A stretch of 64,000 bases of DNA from Rachycentron canadum (lineage: Eukaryota > Chordata > Actinopteri > Carangiformes > Rachycentridae): the NCBI GenBank assembly GCA_038496675.1, contig CM076656.1:16794260-16858259 (forward strand), written 5' to 3'. The translations under genes and the position numbers were made by a program. Below the pieces are notes generated by a model that did not search any database, was not told the DNA's origin, and saw only the letters and a list, made by a program, of their open reading frames with translations. The stretch's first letter is position 1. Every line of letters begins with the position of its first letter. This document shows, piece after piece, positions 11,901 to 27,647 of this stretch.

Positions 11901-14900
11901 AATAATACACATTGTTTCATAGGTTGCACTGAGATTTGTAATGATTAAAAAAAAAAAGATATTAAAGTGGGAGCCACGAAAAATGACCCCTTCTCTCCTG
12001 TTTCTTAGTCTTTGGTGCAGAACTCCAGGAAAGCAGGCATCACCTCAGCCCTGACATCTAGCACCCTGCATAACGAAGAACTGGTCAGTGCTCACTTAAA
12101 TATTTCACATCATATCAAAAAGATTATAACACTTTTGACCCTTCACTTTTGTCCTCTGCACCTCTGTAGAAGAGTCATGTCTATAAGAAGACCCTCCAGG
12201 CCCTCATATATCCCATCTCCTGCACCACGCCGCATAATTTTGAGGTGTGGACTGCCACAACCCCCACTTACTGCTACGAGTGCGAGGGACTGCTGTGGGG
12301 TATCGCTCGCCAGGGCATGCGCTGCACTGAGTGTGGAGTCAAATGCCACGAAAAATGCCAAGATCTACTTAATGCTGACTGTCTACAAAGTAAGAGAAAT
12401 GTTGGAAAACATTATCCCTATTAGCCCTTAAAGCATTGAGTAAGAGACCAGATTAAGAATATGATGATGTTATTTGAATTTAGAAATCCATATTCTATTT
12501 ATATGTTTATCTTCATCAAGGATAAATGGGGTTGTATACTATATATATATATAAGTATGCAATGTTTGATGAGAGGATTGACACCACTCTCGTGTGTGTA
12601 TGGTACACACACACTGGAGCTGCTGATTGGCTTAGCTTTCCATACAGATGTCCAAAGTTAAAATTGTTTTGTTATATGTAGGTTTTTATTCAGATTAAAC
12701 TATTAAACTGGGCAGACCCAGGCCAATGGTTTCTGGTTATTATGCTAAGATAATCTACCTGGCTGCTAGCTCCATATTTGGGATGCTAAAATATACCATA
12801 CATATTTACAAGAGCTGCACAACCTTTTGCTGACTTTTCTTTAGATATCTGTCAGTGCTGCCTTTTTATTAATAAGAGTAAACTATCTTGTCCATCTATT
12901 TCCTCTTATCTCTATTTGTCAATGCCAACCTCCCCCTCTTTCTCCCCTCACTCCTACTTTCTTATTTTCCTTGTTTTCTTGAGAGGATATTAAAAGCCAT
13001 TTATCTTTTGTTGTCACCCACCTCTCTTTTCCATCTCTCTCTTACACAGTACTTTATAGCTCTGCAAATATGTCTGCCTCTCATTCATGAAATATAAGTT
13101 TGTCATCACCTCCGCAGTCCTTTTTTTTGTTTTGAATTAAATGTCCCATTTTCAAATCATTTTCTAAGTTGCAGAATGCTGTCCTCCAGATAATAATCTT
13201 CTCTGCTATTGGCATAATTAATAACTGTATAGGGACTAAGAGCAATAGATTTCTCACAGAAGATAATTTCTCTCTTCTCTTTTATATGTCTAATCTTTTT
13301 CATAATTGTCCTACTAACCAGGGGCGGCAGAGAAGAGCTCCAAACATGGTGCGGAGGACCGAACCCAGAACATCATCATGGTCCTTAAGGACCGCATGAA
13401 GATCCGTGAGAGGAACAAACCGGAGATCTTTGAACTCATTCAGGAAGTGTTCACCGTCCCCAAGTCCACTCATGTCACCCACATGAAGCAGATCAAACAG
13501 AGCGTACTGGACGGCACCTCTAAATGGTCGGCCAAGATCAGCATCACAGGTGAGTACAGTACAGACGCGTGGCCAACATTTTCAACATCAAAGTCAGAGG
13601 AGACGACACACGTCATGCGTTTGTGTCTATAAAAAGAGACAAGCAGCATTTTGCATGAAGAGAGCACAGGTGCCACTTATGGGGCAATAGAGCAGAAGGT
13701 CAGATGAGTTAAAAGGCATCTGCTTACATCCAAACACACACACAAACACACATGCACACACACAGAGTGGCTGACCGACTTTTCCCTCTTGCCAGTGTTG
13801 TGTGCCCAGGGTCTACAAGCCAAGGATAAAACAGGCTCCAGCGATCCTTATGTCACAGTCCAGGTGGGAAAGACCAAAAAGAGGACCAAGACCATCTACG
13901 GGAATCTCAACCCTGTCTGGGAGGAAACATTTAATTTGTGAGTTAAAACTTCTTGGAAAAAAATATGTGAAATTTGTGGAAGTAAGGGTTTCAATTAATG
14001 TTTATTTCTATCACCAGTTAACCTGTTTTTAGCTTTTTCCACTTAAACAAGCCTATGGTGGCAAAAGAACAGTTAAAACGATATTTCATTTACAATAATG
14101 TTAAACAGGGAGGCTGAAAACAGCATTGTATTGATCAGTTGTCAGTGTTGTTGATTATTTTTCTGTTGACCTTTCAGCTCTAGTTGTTGCAGTGTTGCAG
14201 CTTTTTATCTGCTTTCTGTTGATAAAATAAAATTGATTTAGATTTTTAGATTTTTAGATTTTTTTTTTTTTAGGCTAGTTTTTGTGTTTACACATTTCCT
14301 GTTTAATGACTCAAGATAGTAACCCATCTGGTCGTCTTGGCCAACTGTCAATGTAAACTGTGGCTCATCCTCTGCTTATGTCTATGTAGTGAGTGTCACA
14401 ACTCCTCAGATCGCATCAAGGTGCGAGTGTGGGATGAAGACGATGACATTAAGTCTCGTGTGAAGCAAAAGTTCAAGCGGGAATCAGATGACTTCCTCGG
14501 CCAAACCATCATTGAGGTCCGCACTCTGAGTGGAGAGATGGACGTCTGGTACAATCTTGGTCGGTTAAATTTATAGTCCACATCACTTCTACTGCACTAA
14601 TACAATAATCAGCTCTCCTGACCTTGCAGTTATATGACTCATGAACTTTTGATTGAGACTTTCTTTTAGCAAAGACTTTGGTGACTGTGTTGCTGTCTGT
14701 CTTGTGCTCTTCACAGACAAGCGTACAGACAAATCAGCTGTGTCAGGAGCTATCCGCATGCACATTAATGTAGAGATCAAAGGAGAGGAAACGGTCGCCC
14801 CGTATCACGTTCAGTACACCTGTTTGCATGAAGTAAGTTCAGTGTATGTGTGTTTGAACTGGTGATAAAATACATCTATTCAACAGTTGTATTGATACTT

Positions 14901-17900
14901 TCTGAGGCACTTGTGTGAATTTTGTTATATCTTCAGTACTATGTCTGTATTATGTGCATACTAAGAAGATTGAGCGCCTGAGTAAAGCATATGAATTCAT
15001 AGTACTTTTTTAGTTGTGCATGTGTCAGTGTGTATTATCAATGTATTGCTGTGCCAAGTCATCCTAATAAGCCATACTGAACAGGTTAATTTACTTGAGT
15101 GAAGTTCACTTCCACAATGGATCCATTCTGAATTAAACTTGAGTTAATGCTCGTGAAGTTTGCTTAGCCCTTGTAAGGTAAAGACCTCTCTAACAGTAAA
15201 GACATCAGACACATTTCCAGTCTGTGCTGCTCTGTGCGGAGAGCTTTACTGATTGATTGTAGACCAATCACAGCCTTGTGTGGAATCATTACTCGGCCCA
15301 TTACTCAACAGAGCACATTAGCTGAACCTTAACCGACAAATGACCACTGTTATTGCTGAAGATAAGTGGCCATAAACCACAAAGCCAACTCAGGATGTTT
15401 TACAGCAGTATAAGGTTTTATGGCTGAGTAGCCAAGACAGCACCTTGTGTTGGCCTCATAATTTAGTTTAATGGCTAATTTAACTAGCACAGCCATTTAA
15501 AGATAAACAGGCTGAGACGTTGAAATCTGTTTAGTTTTTGCACAGTGAAATGTATCTTCCACACATCCTCTTCAATTCCCTCTAACTCTTTCATACCCCC
15601 TCTTTGTAGAACCTCTTCCACTATGTGACAGACATCCAGAACAACGGCGTGGTAAAGATCCCCGATGCTAAAGGGGATGATGCATGGAAGGTTTACTTTG
15701 AGGAGACTCCCCAAGAGATTGTGGATGAGTTTGCCATGCGTTATGGAGTGGAGTCGATCTACCAAGCAATGACGTATGTTACTGTCAGAAACCTGTGTTT
15801 TGCATGCAACATTGGTTGTTTTTTTAATGCAACAAGCTCTCCGTAAGCTATTAGTATCCGGTATTTGTTTACATGTCTGTCCCTGGTTTGCAGCCACTTT
15901 GCCTGCCTGTCATCCAAGTACATGTGCCCAGGTGTGCCAGCAGTAATGAGCACCCTGCTGGCTAACATCAATGCCTACTACGCCCACACCACACAGGCAA
16001 CAAACAACGTCTCTGCCTCTGACCGCTTTGCTGCTTCTAACTTTGGGGTGAGACATTTATCAGAAACAGGAAGTTTGACAGCTGGCACAGTTCAGTTCAT
16101 CAAAAATTCAATTTTTCACAAATTTATCCAAAAACTACAGTAACATAATCCTGTATTTAACACACACTTATTTTTTAAGGTAAATTTATGTACCTACATA
16201 TATTACGCAGTGTACTGTGTTTGCTCTATGTTAAACAATTTCATGTTTTATTACACACAGAAAGAGCGATTTGTCAAGCTTCTAGATCAGCTGCACAACT
16301 CTCTGAGGATCGACCTGTCCATGTACCGAGTAAGTCTCCATCTCACTATTTATACCATTATCTTCTATAATGTCTGTAATGGTTCTCTTTCTCCTGGTAC
16401 ATTTTTCTTTATGAGGAACAGTAAAACAAAACAGTCAGATGTGTTAATTAGTTAGTGACAGCTCCCCTGAAAAATTCATAGACATTTGGTAAACACTGCA
16501 CACACCCACACAGTAAGTGTAAGGGTTTGGTGGCAGTGGAAATTGTGTGCCTGTGCTGAATCTTGCCCATGGACACAACAAAACACATGGGACAAAGATA
16601 GCTGTGATATCATCTATTGCTGCTTGCTCACTGTTTTTTTTTTCTCTCTAACTGCAGAACAACTTCCCAGCCAGCAGTCCTGAGAGGCTGCAGGACCTCA
16701 AGTCCACAGTGGACCTCCTCACCAGTATCACCTTCTTCAGAATGAAGGTACAGTCCCTTCCTCTTTGATTGTCCTCCAGAGACTTCAAGAGTTTTAAATT
16801 GTGTGAAAAGCCAAATTCTCTTTATTTGGTGTTCAAAGTATTCCTTGTCACCAAGTCCACCATGAAAGCAATTCTGGAGTCCCATAATCTGGTGAATTAG
16901 TGACTCAGTCACTCGTCTGGTTGAACTGTGTCTCTCTCTTTCTCTCCTTGTCTGTGTGTGTTCAGGTTCAAGAACTTCAGTCTCCACCCAGAGCCAGTCA
17001 GGTGGTTAAGGATTGTGTCAAAGCTTGTCTCAACTCCACCTACGAATACATCTTTAATAACTGTCATGAGCTCTACAGCCGCGAGTATCAGACGGACCCG
17101 GTAAGAAGCAGCAATGAAATGGATGTCAGTGTAGGTGTGATGAAAGTTTCTCTCTGCCTCTCTCTCTCTTTTTCTTAAAATTTTAAATTCAGATGTGATC
17201 AAAAAACAGGGTAGAGTTCTCTCAGCTCAGTATATTTCAGTGTGTTGTTCTATGGGTCTCAGACTTGGATCATGTTGTGATTTTTTTCCCAAGTAAATAA
17301 TAGATTTTATTTTGGTCTGAATGTAAGTATGTGAGAAATACTTTCTGAATTTGAGTTTTATTTTGGTAAATAAAGCTTGGCCTTATCACTTTAGTAAAGA
17401 CAACACTAGAGCGAGAAGTGTTGCTCTGTCTCTATATCTGGTTCTTGGCAGAACAGAGCCAGTCTGTTTTCTCTGGGGTGCCAGGTTTGTCTGTGGACCA
17501 GTTTCACTATGTCTTTGGTTAATTTGTTAGTTTCTGGTAGCTGACAGTGCTGAGATCATCTGTTACCCTGTATTGCCTGCTCTGTGCTAAAAAAAATAAC
17601 TTCTTTTGTCTCACATTTCCAAAGGTTGATGTAGGTTTTTTTCTTTGGCAGTAATTTGGTTCAATTCCTCAGTAGAAACAAAAAGGATAAACTGGTGTCT
17701 ACACTAAAAGAGTTGACTAAGTAATCATTTCAAACTTGGACAGCAGGTTTCTTCCTGAATTCTTCTAAGTTGAGGTGTCCTTGACTGGTCCTTGACTAAT
17801 TACATTTCTTTGCCAAAAATATTGCTTGTACAAAAGGATTTTTCAAATTCCACCCTCTCTGCTTGATTTCGGCATTGTCCTCGGCGATGTGTAAAATGCA

Positions 17901-20900
17901 TTGTGACTCTGTACTCCACTTTGAGTCTATATGTGGAGAGTCCCCATCATCCTTTCAGTCTGAGTGGGCCCGGCTCTTCCATCCATCACTCCTGCACCAT
18001 ATTTCAACAGGGATTTCTAGAACTTGCTTTGAGTCCTCATTAAAGAACCAGCCCCATTCAGACTCCCTGGTGAATTTCAAATAAGCATTTTTTCCCTTTG
18101 AATAAAACATTTCATCCTGAGGGACGTTGCTATATTTTGTTGAAATCTCTGCAAGATCATTCTTCACTCGTCATCCCCTGCAGGGCTCGGCTTAGTTTTC
18201 TTTTTTTCTTCCTGCACATCTTCAGCTATTTCAAAGAAGTCGTCCAGACAGTTGACATTCTAAGTCTGTTTAAAGCTGTTTGAGCAGCAAGTGTTGAATA
18301 TGTATGAATTGTTGAATTAACAACACAGTCAAGAATTCCCCTCAAAAAATTCTCCCTGTCTCAGACAATAAAAAATAACATTAGTAAAACTCACATTAAG
18401 AGTATTCAATGCTCATTCAGTTACACAATTACACAACTACAACTCCAAGTTTTTGAAAGATTTTCCCCTCAGTTATCGTGTCCAATTTGTGACTAGAGGT
18501 TTGATGATGATTGATATCATAATGGTGGGAATATTGGTCAAAGAAATGGACATGATTTGATTTTAAGTATAGTTTTTCTGCAAAACGAAGTGCAAATGCA
18601 ATAGTCCTGCTTGTCATATTTGTAGTAAAGTGACAAGGAGGCAAAAAAAACCCCTTTGTGTTCATTTTTGTTGTGATTCCAGGCCAAGCAGGGCACCGTG
18701 CCTCCTGAGGAGCAGGGACCAAGCATCAAGAATCTGGACTTCTGGTCCAAACTCATCACACTTATCGTCTCCATCATTGAGGAGGACAAGAACTCCTATA
18801 CTCCCTGTCTAAACCAGTATGTTTCTATTTTCTTTTATCCCTGTGGCCTATCTTTTCATCAAATTTGATCACATATTAATGGCATTTCACTCTTGCACTA
18901 TTTACCCTGTGTCTACTCTTAATACCTTTACAACCACACTTTCGGGTTCTTATCTATTTCCTTTCAAAGTGCATAAACAGTAACCACCCCTACTTTTCTC
19001 CTCCATCTAGATTTCCCCAGGAGCTCAACGTGGGTAAAATCAGTGCTGAAGTGATGTGGAACCTGTTTGCTCAGGATATGAAATATGCAATGGAGGGTGA
19101 GTGCATATCATGGATACTCTGAGCTTCTGAAATGACAGAGCCTTGTCAAAGCACTGAAGACTTGCACTTCATAATCATGGGTTAAATTGATACTATTACT
19201 ATGCTGTTCCAGTGGTTTAGGTGTAAATACTGTAGATCATTTAAGCACTTTTATCAGTTTAAATGACATTTATTAGATCTGTGTCAAATCAGTCCTCAAG
19301 AAGTTCTAGTAATTGAACAATCATAAGTAGTTACATGCTAATATGTGATAAACCACATGCACTACAGGTAGTTTTGACCACATGACATGACCACATTTTT
19401 CCCCCCTCATCCCTTAAAGGTGTAGACATCTGGTGTAAACCAGATTTCATGAGAGGTGGTCAAATGGGTTATGAGATGCAGTTAATTGGCCTTGATGGAG
19501 CTCCTTATTAGATAGAGAGATTTCATTGTCCCCAAATGGGAAACTAAAATACAGCTCTGTTACAATACAGAGGCAGACAAGGGACTACTGCATAGTGGGC
19601 TGCTTATGATCTTGTGAGCTCAGAATGGCCATGGCAGAGAGGACAAAACTTTTGTTAATCTACATACAAATGGATATTGAAAAATGTATTATAATCTGGT
19701 GAAGAAATACTCTGAAGAAATACTGAAGAATCTTAGTGACTATACACAAATTAGTTGATTTATGGTTATAGATTCTAAATGTCCCTGTTGGCCTTACAAG
19801 TTTGGATTTGATAAATTAAAAACTGAAAAACTTTCCACAGCATCTACACAAAACATGATTGTGTCCATGAGGATGTGATTTTGGGCCAATGCCCCTGTAC
19901 ACACAGTGGATCTGTGGTAACTGCAGGGGGACTTAGCTCAAACACAGAGGAAGAATTAGCTTTTTATTCAACATAGATTTGTTTGCTTTATTCTTTCCCT
20001 CAGAGCATGAAAAAAATCGCTTGTGCAAGAGTGCAGATTACATGAACCTGCACTTCAAGGTCAAGTGGCTGTACAACGAGTACTGTAAAGACCTGCCCTT
20101 CTTTAAGAGCAGAGTGCCTGAATATCCTGCGTGAGTAGCAGCTTGGCCATCAATGTTATGCAGCCTCATGCACAGACATGCACATTTTGACACATACTTA
20201 AGTCAGAAAATTTGAATATGGGATTAAATGGTTTTTTTGTGTCAATTTGGGTTCCTGGTTTTCTGCTCTCCATAGGTGGTTTGAGCCATTTGTCATCCAG
20301 TGGCTGGACGAAAATGAGGAAGTGTCTCGGGACTTTCTGCACGGAGCTTTGGAAAGAGACAAAAAAGATGGGGTAAAAGTTTGCAGCTCTTCTCCTTATC
20401 ATCCATTCACTCCTCTGGAAATGCTGAGTCGCTGTTGTTGTTCAGACAGAGTTACTGTAATCCATCCTTTGTACTTCCTCTGTCACACTCAAAGTTATCA
20501 GCCAAAGTTTCCTCCGCCCTCCCTCTCTGCTCCTCCTCTCTCCTCCCCACCTCCCCTGCACTCTTCAAAGGCAGCAACAGAGGCATGGACACAGCAGTGC
20601 AGACTAAAATCAGAAACTGTGTTTGGGCTAAGAGGATGTTTCGGTAGTGCTTCGTCATGTAAGGAGATTCCTCGGAAGTTGAAAGAAGTGTGGATGAGAC
20701 GTGCATGTGCTTGAGGAGATAGATAACTCTGTGACAGCAGGGTATTGTGAATTAATGGCCTTATTCCAGAGTTTTGACTGCAGGAACGCTGTTCTCACCT
20801 CATTACTCAGACTCCCTGGAAGAGCACCTTCTCGCCCACCTCTAGCCAATTAGGGACTAGACACTCACCAGCAGCCAATTACAAGAAAACAGACAGGAGC

Positions 20901-23900
20901 TCCCACCTGTCATCAGATGGCTGTTTAACTGGCAGTATGGTTGAGGCTCTGTACATGCAGTGAAAGATATCAAAGATCCATCTTAATATAGCACTAAATG
21001 GGCCATATATGGTCTTAGGTGCCCATGGGTCACATCTTGCTAGTCTCCCTTGAATCCCAGCTTCTCCCCCGCTACCCATACTCATCTTTTTCCCTTACTC
21101 CCTAATTTCCCTTACTTCCCAAATCTAATCTGCCACCTCGCCTTTATTTCCCACTGAGTTTGTAATCTTCTTGTCTACTTTTTTGTCGTACAGTTCCAGG
21201 TCACATCAGAACATGCTCTGTTCTCCTGTTCGGTGGTAGATGTGTTTTCCCAGCTCAACCAGAGCTTCGAGATCATCAGGAAGCTAGAATGTCCAGATCC
21301 GCAGATTGTAGGACACTACATGAAGCGATTTGCAAAGGTGGAGTCACAGAAATGACAAGAAAGACGTCTTTAAAAGCAGTAACATCATTTTTAAACAAAA
21401 TTTAAATTCAACCACCACCTGATGACTAATGACTCAAATGCTCGTTCTTGTTTCCCTCTTCAGACCATCAGCAATGTGCTTCTCTCCTATGCTGATATAA
21501 TCTCCAAGTTGTTTGCCAACTATGTCACCATGGAGAAGGTGGTGAGTGGCCAAAGACTTGATGAACCCATTTGAATTCTTGCAAATGAGTCAGCTCAGCC
21601 AATTTTAAACACATGAAATACATGCTTGAAAATCAGTTGATTATGTTACAATTCCGTTCAGTATATTTATGTTTGTTTTGTTTCTTTGAATCCCATACCA
21701 AAAGAAGGCTGATGCATTTTGAATTTGGAGGTGTTTCAGACAGACATGTGCCATCTTGTCCTCAGCCCTGCATCTTGATCAACAACATCCAACAGCTGAG
21801 AGTTCAGCTGGAGAAGATGTTTGAAGCGATGGGCGGAAAAGATGTAAGTGATTCCCCTTTTTTGTCCAACATCCATCTGGTATCATTCATCAGTGTGTGT
21901 GTGTGGGTGTGTGTGTGTATTTGGTCACAGCTGCCTTGCTCAGTTCACTAATGTGTCTATTAGTGATATTATTACTTCCCAATCACTCCAACCAGCTCTG
22001 TGTGTGTGTTTCCCTGCACTTCAGCTGTGTGTGGAGGCCAGTGATATCCTGAAAGACCTGCAGGTGAAGCTCAACAATGTCATGGATGATCTCAGCAGGG
22101 TCTTTGCTGTCAGGTAGAAACTCACCAACACACACTGTCCCTTGCGCAATCTCATCAATGGAGAAATTTGCATTGCAAACACCTTAAGTCTGACATTAAT
22201 GTGATGTATATTTAGACATTTAGACTTCATTAAAATCTTCCTTTACTTTTTCTTCTGCAGTTTCCAGCCTCATATTGAGGAGAATGTGAAGCAGATGGGA
22301 GACATATTGGCTCAGGTGAAGGGAACTTCAAATGTAGGAAATGCCAGCAGCGTCGCCCAGGATGCTGACAACGTCTTGCAGCCCATCATGGAGTTCCTCG
22401 ACAGCAAGTGAGGAAATCTACCTTTTTAGTGGCAATGTGATAGGATTGTTCAGTTTTGTAGCCATTATTGAGGCATTATTGAACCTAGTCAGAAAAACTT
22501 TTTGATGCCATGTTTTTGTCTTAGAAGTCAAGTTAGTGTAGTTTAAATCAATGTTTATATGTCTGAGGTTAAATTTATGCTCCAGAGAAGTTGGACCAGC
22601 AATCCACACAGAGAGGTTTAATATCTGTATGGAATTCCCCACATCTGAGAGGGATTTCTTCTTAATTTCATCATCACCTGTAGGTTGTGTGAAGTTAATG
22701 TTATTTCTCAACAAACTGTTCATAGACACACAACAAAGGCTATAAAAAAGAGTTTATTTGAGTCTATATGAGAAGGAAAAGAAGTGAAATTCTCCGAAGT
22801 CTCCACTTTTGTGCTTTCCTGACAAGTCTTTTGGTCATATTTCAAAACCAGTTGCCTGTGTTCTGCTGCTTATTATTCAACTCCTCCCCACCCACCCCCC
22901 CTGCCAGCCTGACTTTGTTTGCAAAGATCTGTGAGAAGACTGTGCTGAAACGTGTGTTGAAGGAGTTGTGGAAGCTGGTGATGAACACTATGGAGAAGAC
23001 CATCGTCCTGCCACCACTCACAGACCAAACGGTGAGAGCACACAGAGCTACAAATGCAAACCATACAAATACAACCATACAAATACACACAATATAAATG
23101 CAAAGCTACTTATACTACATTAGCACTTATACCTGACTGTTCCTGCACATACACGTGCAAACATATAAACAGATGTATATCCTTTAGTGTTTACTCCAAA
23201 AAGTTTATTGATTAATATGAGCGTGCATGTTCCAGTGGAAAACCTCCATGGAATAGAGAGATCTGAGTATTTCAATGCTCTGACGATGACCACGGCATAA
23301 GGTAGACAGCAGAGAACTGACTTACAAAACATGTAACCCACATGCGCCTACACATTCACAAACCCACACCTCCAACTGCCAAGGAAGCATCAAAAGATAG
23401 AGGAGGAGGAGGAGGAAAGAGAATAATACAGAGGCAGACATTTTGTGTGTGTTGCGATTCAAGATGGCCCTCCTATAGAACAAATGCTAGAGGAAAATCA
23501 AACTGCTTTTGCATCACATCTACACGGCATCCTATCCACGCCTCTGCCCCTACACACATTATATTTAAAATTGCCCCCGTTACCTTCATTCATCCAAGCA
23601 AACAAAATGAAACCCTTTATGAAAAAAAAAAAAAAGGAGAGAGGAGTGCACCATATCATTATGACACCAGCTCATGGCTGCTCTCCAGTTTGTCAGCTAA
23701 CAATTATTCGGAGAGATTTCTGATTTATGAGTAACGCACAACAGAATGGCAGAAAATGTTTGCCCAAAAGATCTGGCCCACTTTCAAAAACAATCATACA
23801 TTTTGGAAAGCAGCCACTTGTTTTCTTTTGTTTTGGATATATATGTTCTTATTTGTGTTTGGTTATAAAAGAAAGAGCCTCATATCACTATTAATAAGGT

Positions 23901-26900
23901 GATTATTAGTCTCTGATTACCATCTGTAGTACTTGCCAGTACTCTATTATTGTGACTGGCTCAGCCTCAGATGCCATATGTCTGTAGTTAGCCTCTGTCC
24001 AACTGAGCCGAGACAGGAACAAAGAGAGGTAAAGCCAGTGAGCTCTGAATGTCACACAATCATCTTGAGATTAGCTGTCCATTGGAAGCTGTTAAAAGCT
24101 AAAAGACTTTTGTAGTATTAAAGTTACTCATTTGCAGACCCCTCTCAGCTGTGAAAGCATCTTTGAGTCCAGGCTTTAGACAGGTGTAAATTGGTTCCTT
24201 GTCCCTTCAGCCCTGAGGCCCAAACTTGTGTTTTTGATTGATGTGGGGCTCTTTGCAGCTTGACTGACCCTTCTCTCTGGTTGTTGTTGTTGTGATTACT
24301 ATTACATCCTGCTCCCACCGCTCTCCCTCCACAGATGATTGTAAGTACAGCACTCCTGCGTGTGTGTCTGTCTGTCCGTCCACGGTGGTTGATTATCTGC
24401 TATATGTGGCTGCGAACTTCCCCTGTTTTTTGCCCCACATCACACCCGCTCCCTTCTCACAGCCTCGCCTCTCTGCTCTGTCCCATCTCTTTTCTCTTCT
24501 CTTCTCTTCTCTTCTCTTCTCTTCTCTTCTCTTCTCTTCTCTTCTTGTCTCTTCTCTTCTCTCTCTAACTCTGTCTCTCCTTTGATAAGACAGAAGCATG
24601 GTGCATTCCTGACTGGTTCTGATAGGTCCCACCCCCTCAACAATCTCCACCAATCAATACCCCCCTCTTCTGCTGTCTCTTCTTCCTGAACACTCTCCTC
24701 AAACAGGAAGTGGTACTCCTTTCTTGCGCCTAGTGTTGCCTTGTTTCTTCTCATGCATTGTGTCCTATTACTGGGACTCTGGCGGGGGGACTCTGATCTC
24801 TTGGTGGCTTGGTATCTGGTGTCCTGCCCCCCCCCCTGTCCTTCTCAACCCCACCTACCCCTGTCCCCACTGTTCCCACCTTTCTCTCCTGTTTGAACTG
24901 TGCCCTGACCCCCACCCCCCACCCCACCCCCACTGTGGGTTTGTTGCTTGCATCTGATCTATTTCAACACTGCAGTCTTCTTTCATTATACTGTACAACA
25001 CTGTACTGTACTGTATGTCTCTGCAGACCTGTCATGTTGGTCTGTCCTGGTTTGGTTTCATGTTCTGTTGTCGTATGATGATTGTAATCTGCTGACTTCT
25101 GTTTCTTACCAGAGGTTATTGGTTTGAGTTCATGTTTAGAGTCAAAATACAAGATGGATTCAATGAACTGTGCAAAAATGTTCTTGAGTATTTAAAGCTC
25201 TATGTGGTGACTTTCTCCATAATGAACTTCTAAGCACTCATTTTTTATTTAATGTTTGTGTTGCAGTTGACTCCAATGTATGTAACTTGTTTAAGACCCT
25301 TAAGAGTTGGCTATTTTGATCTGATCTGTGCTGTACCTGATAGTAAATTGGCACAAAATTGCAGGGTTGCTCAGGAGATGTGTGAATTCTGACCTTATGT
25401 CCAAGGTGCAAAGTCAACACACAGAGCTTTAATATAATGAATTCTAGGATACATTGATTTTTTAAATTTATTTTAACCTGAATTTTTACCCTTTAGCTGA
25501 AGGGTATAGACATTTTCCCAAAATGTCTATACTAAAGTTAGATGAGAAGATTGATACTCTCATGTCTGTGTTTTACATCAGGTGTAATGAGTATTTTTAT
25601 ATCAACAGCGGATCACATGACTGTATGTGAAAGGGATTTCTTCTTTTGTCATAAATCCACTGTGAATTATCTCCTCCAAACTCCTACAAAGCTTTAAAAA
25701 CAACTACAACAACAAACTACATAACATCGGTTTCATTGTTCTGTCCCTGTTTCATTTTATACCCCACCCTTCTTTATGTGTTGTGTCAGCATTACTACTA
25801 CAATTTTCAATCAATGCTAAAACAAACCAAAAAAAGCAGCTCACTATTTTGCTGTTCCAGCCAACAACAATCCTGTCATTGCAGTTTTTGGTTTAAGAAA
25901 AAAAAAATTCCTGTACATTACCTGGCCACAAACAGACAAATAGTGGTCTTGTCACAACTTGTTTCTCCTATCCTAAAATAAATTGTTGCAGGTTGTTTTT
26001 ACATTGTGTTGGTATAAGTATACAGGATGTGATGTATTAAATGGTTTAGTGATGCTGGTCAGCAGATTTATGAAACTTCTGAGGGAAGAAGGTTAAATGT
26101 CAAAGTGATGACAGAGAGTGGTATCAATCTTTTCATTTAACACTTTGTAAGACAGAGAATAAATTTATTTCCAAATTGTCAAAGGAGCTCATTATCATAT
26201 ATCATATATTGATGGAGTATTATTAGATCTTTTTTTAAAACTGCATGTGAAAGTGGTTCCAGTATCAGACTACATAGTGTGTACCATTGTTGTATAGCTT
26301 CCCATAAATTAGCACAGTAATGATCATCAAAATGGATTAGACCACTATGTAGAATAAGCAAATGTCCCCTGGATTTTTTTAAAGAATTTTTTTTTTACCA
26401 CATCCCTTGACTCATGTCACATTTGTCTGTGTCTATTTAAAACATTTTCATGTTGCTTTTGGAGAACGAAACGATTAGCTAACTGAAAGACGGTGACATC
26501 TCTGGAAGAGATGAAGAGCATCCTCAGATTTTGTGTACATTTTGCAAAGCAACATGTGCACTTTTAATTGCGTGCTAATCAATAAGACTGAAGTCAGCCT
26601 GCAGGGACTGGCCACTGCTTGAAGTATTAACCACATGCTCTCTTTCCAGGGGAGGCTGAAGAGTGCTTCTCACAGTGATGTAAGGACTAAAACCCTTCAG
26701 ATCAATGTGTCTTGTCTCTCCTCTATGTCTTCTCTCCATGTCTGCGTCTCTCTCCTTCAGTTCCCTAGTCCAACAAAGCAGTGGAAATACTGATTTTTCA
26801 CTTGTTTTTACACAACATTCCTCTATAGTGTTGGTTATATGCAGTGAGACCACCACTGTCAGATGCTATAGTGAGTAGCTGCCAACATTTAAACTTAAAT

Positions 26901-27555
26901 GCACCACAAACCCCAGGTCAAGGAGTTCACTTCATTGGATTTCAAATTGAAAAAACAACACATCATTTTGTTTCATTACCGTCTATCCACATCGTTACAA
27001 TGCAACACAAAAGAGAAAAAGTAGGGCCTGGTTCAATTACAGAAACAAAAGTCAGAAGTGGCTAAGCTTTGCAAGGCAAAGCTGCAGGTCAGTGATGGAG
27101 AGCCCCTTTAACCTGGGGCTTATGGTGTATTTTCATTTGCTTGTAGGATCAGTAACAAAAGGTACAACAATCTACTTTAGTTTCTGACACTTTGATATAG
27201 TGTAAGAGTCTGGATTAGACCCACATCACTGAAACATTAGTACCTGACACAAGACAATTTGAAAGGTGCATATTTATTTTTCTTTATAATATTTATAATA
27301 TAATAATCCTCCTGTGCACAGATTTGTGTATTTTGTTTCATTTTTTGTGATGTTGTGTGTAAGATTATTAAAACTTCAACAGGCTGCAGGCACCAACAGT
27401 ATCTTGTAAAACAATATTTCATGTATAGAGCTGTGACCAAAGATAGGATTTGAAGGAGCAGCCAGTAGCACTCAGTAACATATCCTCTTAGTATTGCATT
27501 AGGTTGGACTTCCTCTAAATATCTACGTACACTACAGTGCAACTGCAGTGCTGCT

Positions 27556-27647
<92 letters not shown>

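Noticed and set aside
20247..20714. 155-codon open frame on the plus strand
   Set aside because: It starts in an intron, crosses unc13a exon 20276-20372 and reads on into intron; only the exon part is real.
24570..24635. Possible missing part of the unc13a variable insert (…RQKHG…) next to the TCTTC repeat
   Set aside because: Only three or four residues resemble GNLLRKHG, the acceptor is poor and the frame does not join the Met-Ile microexon.
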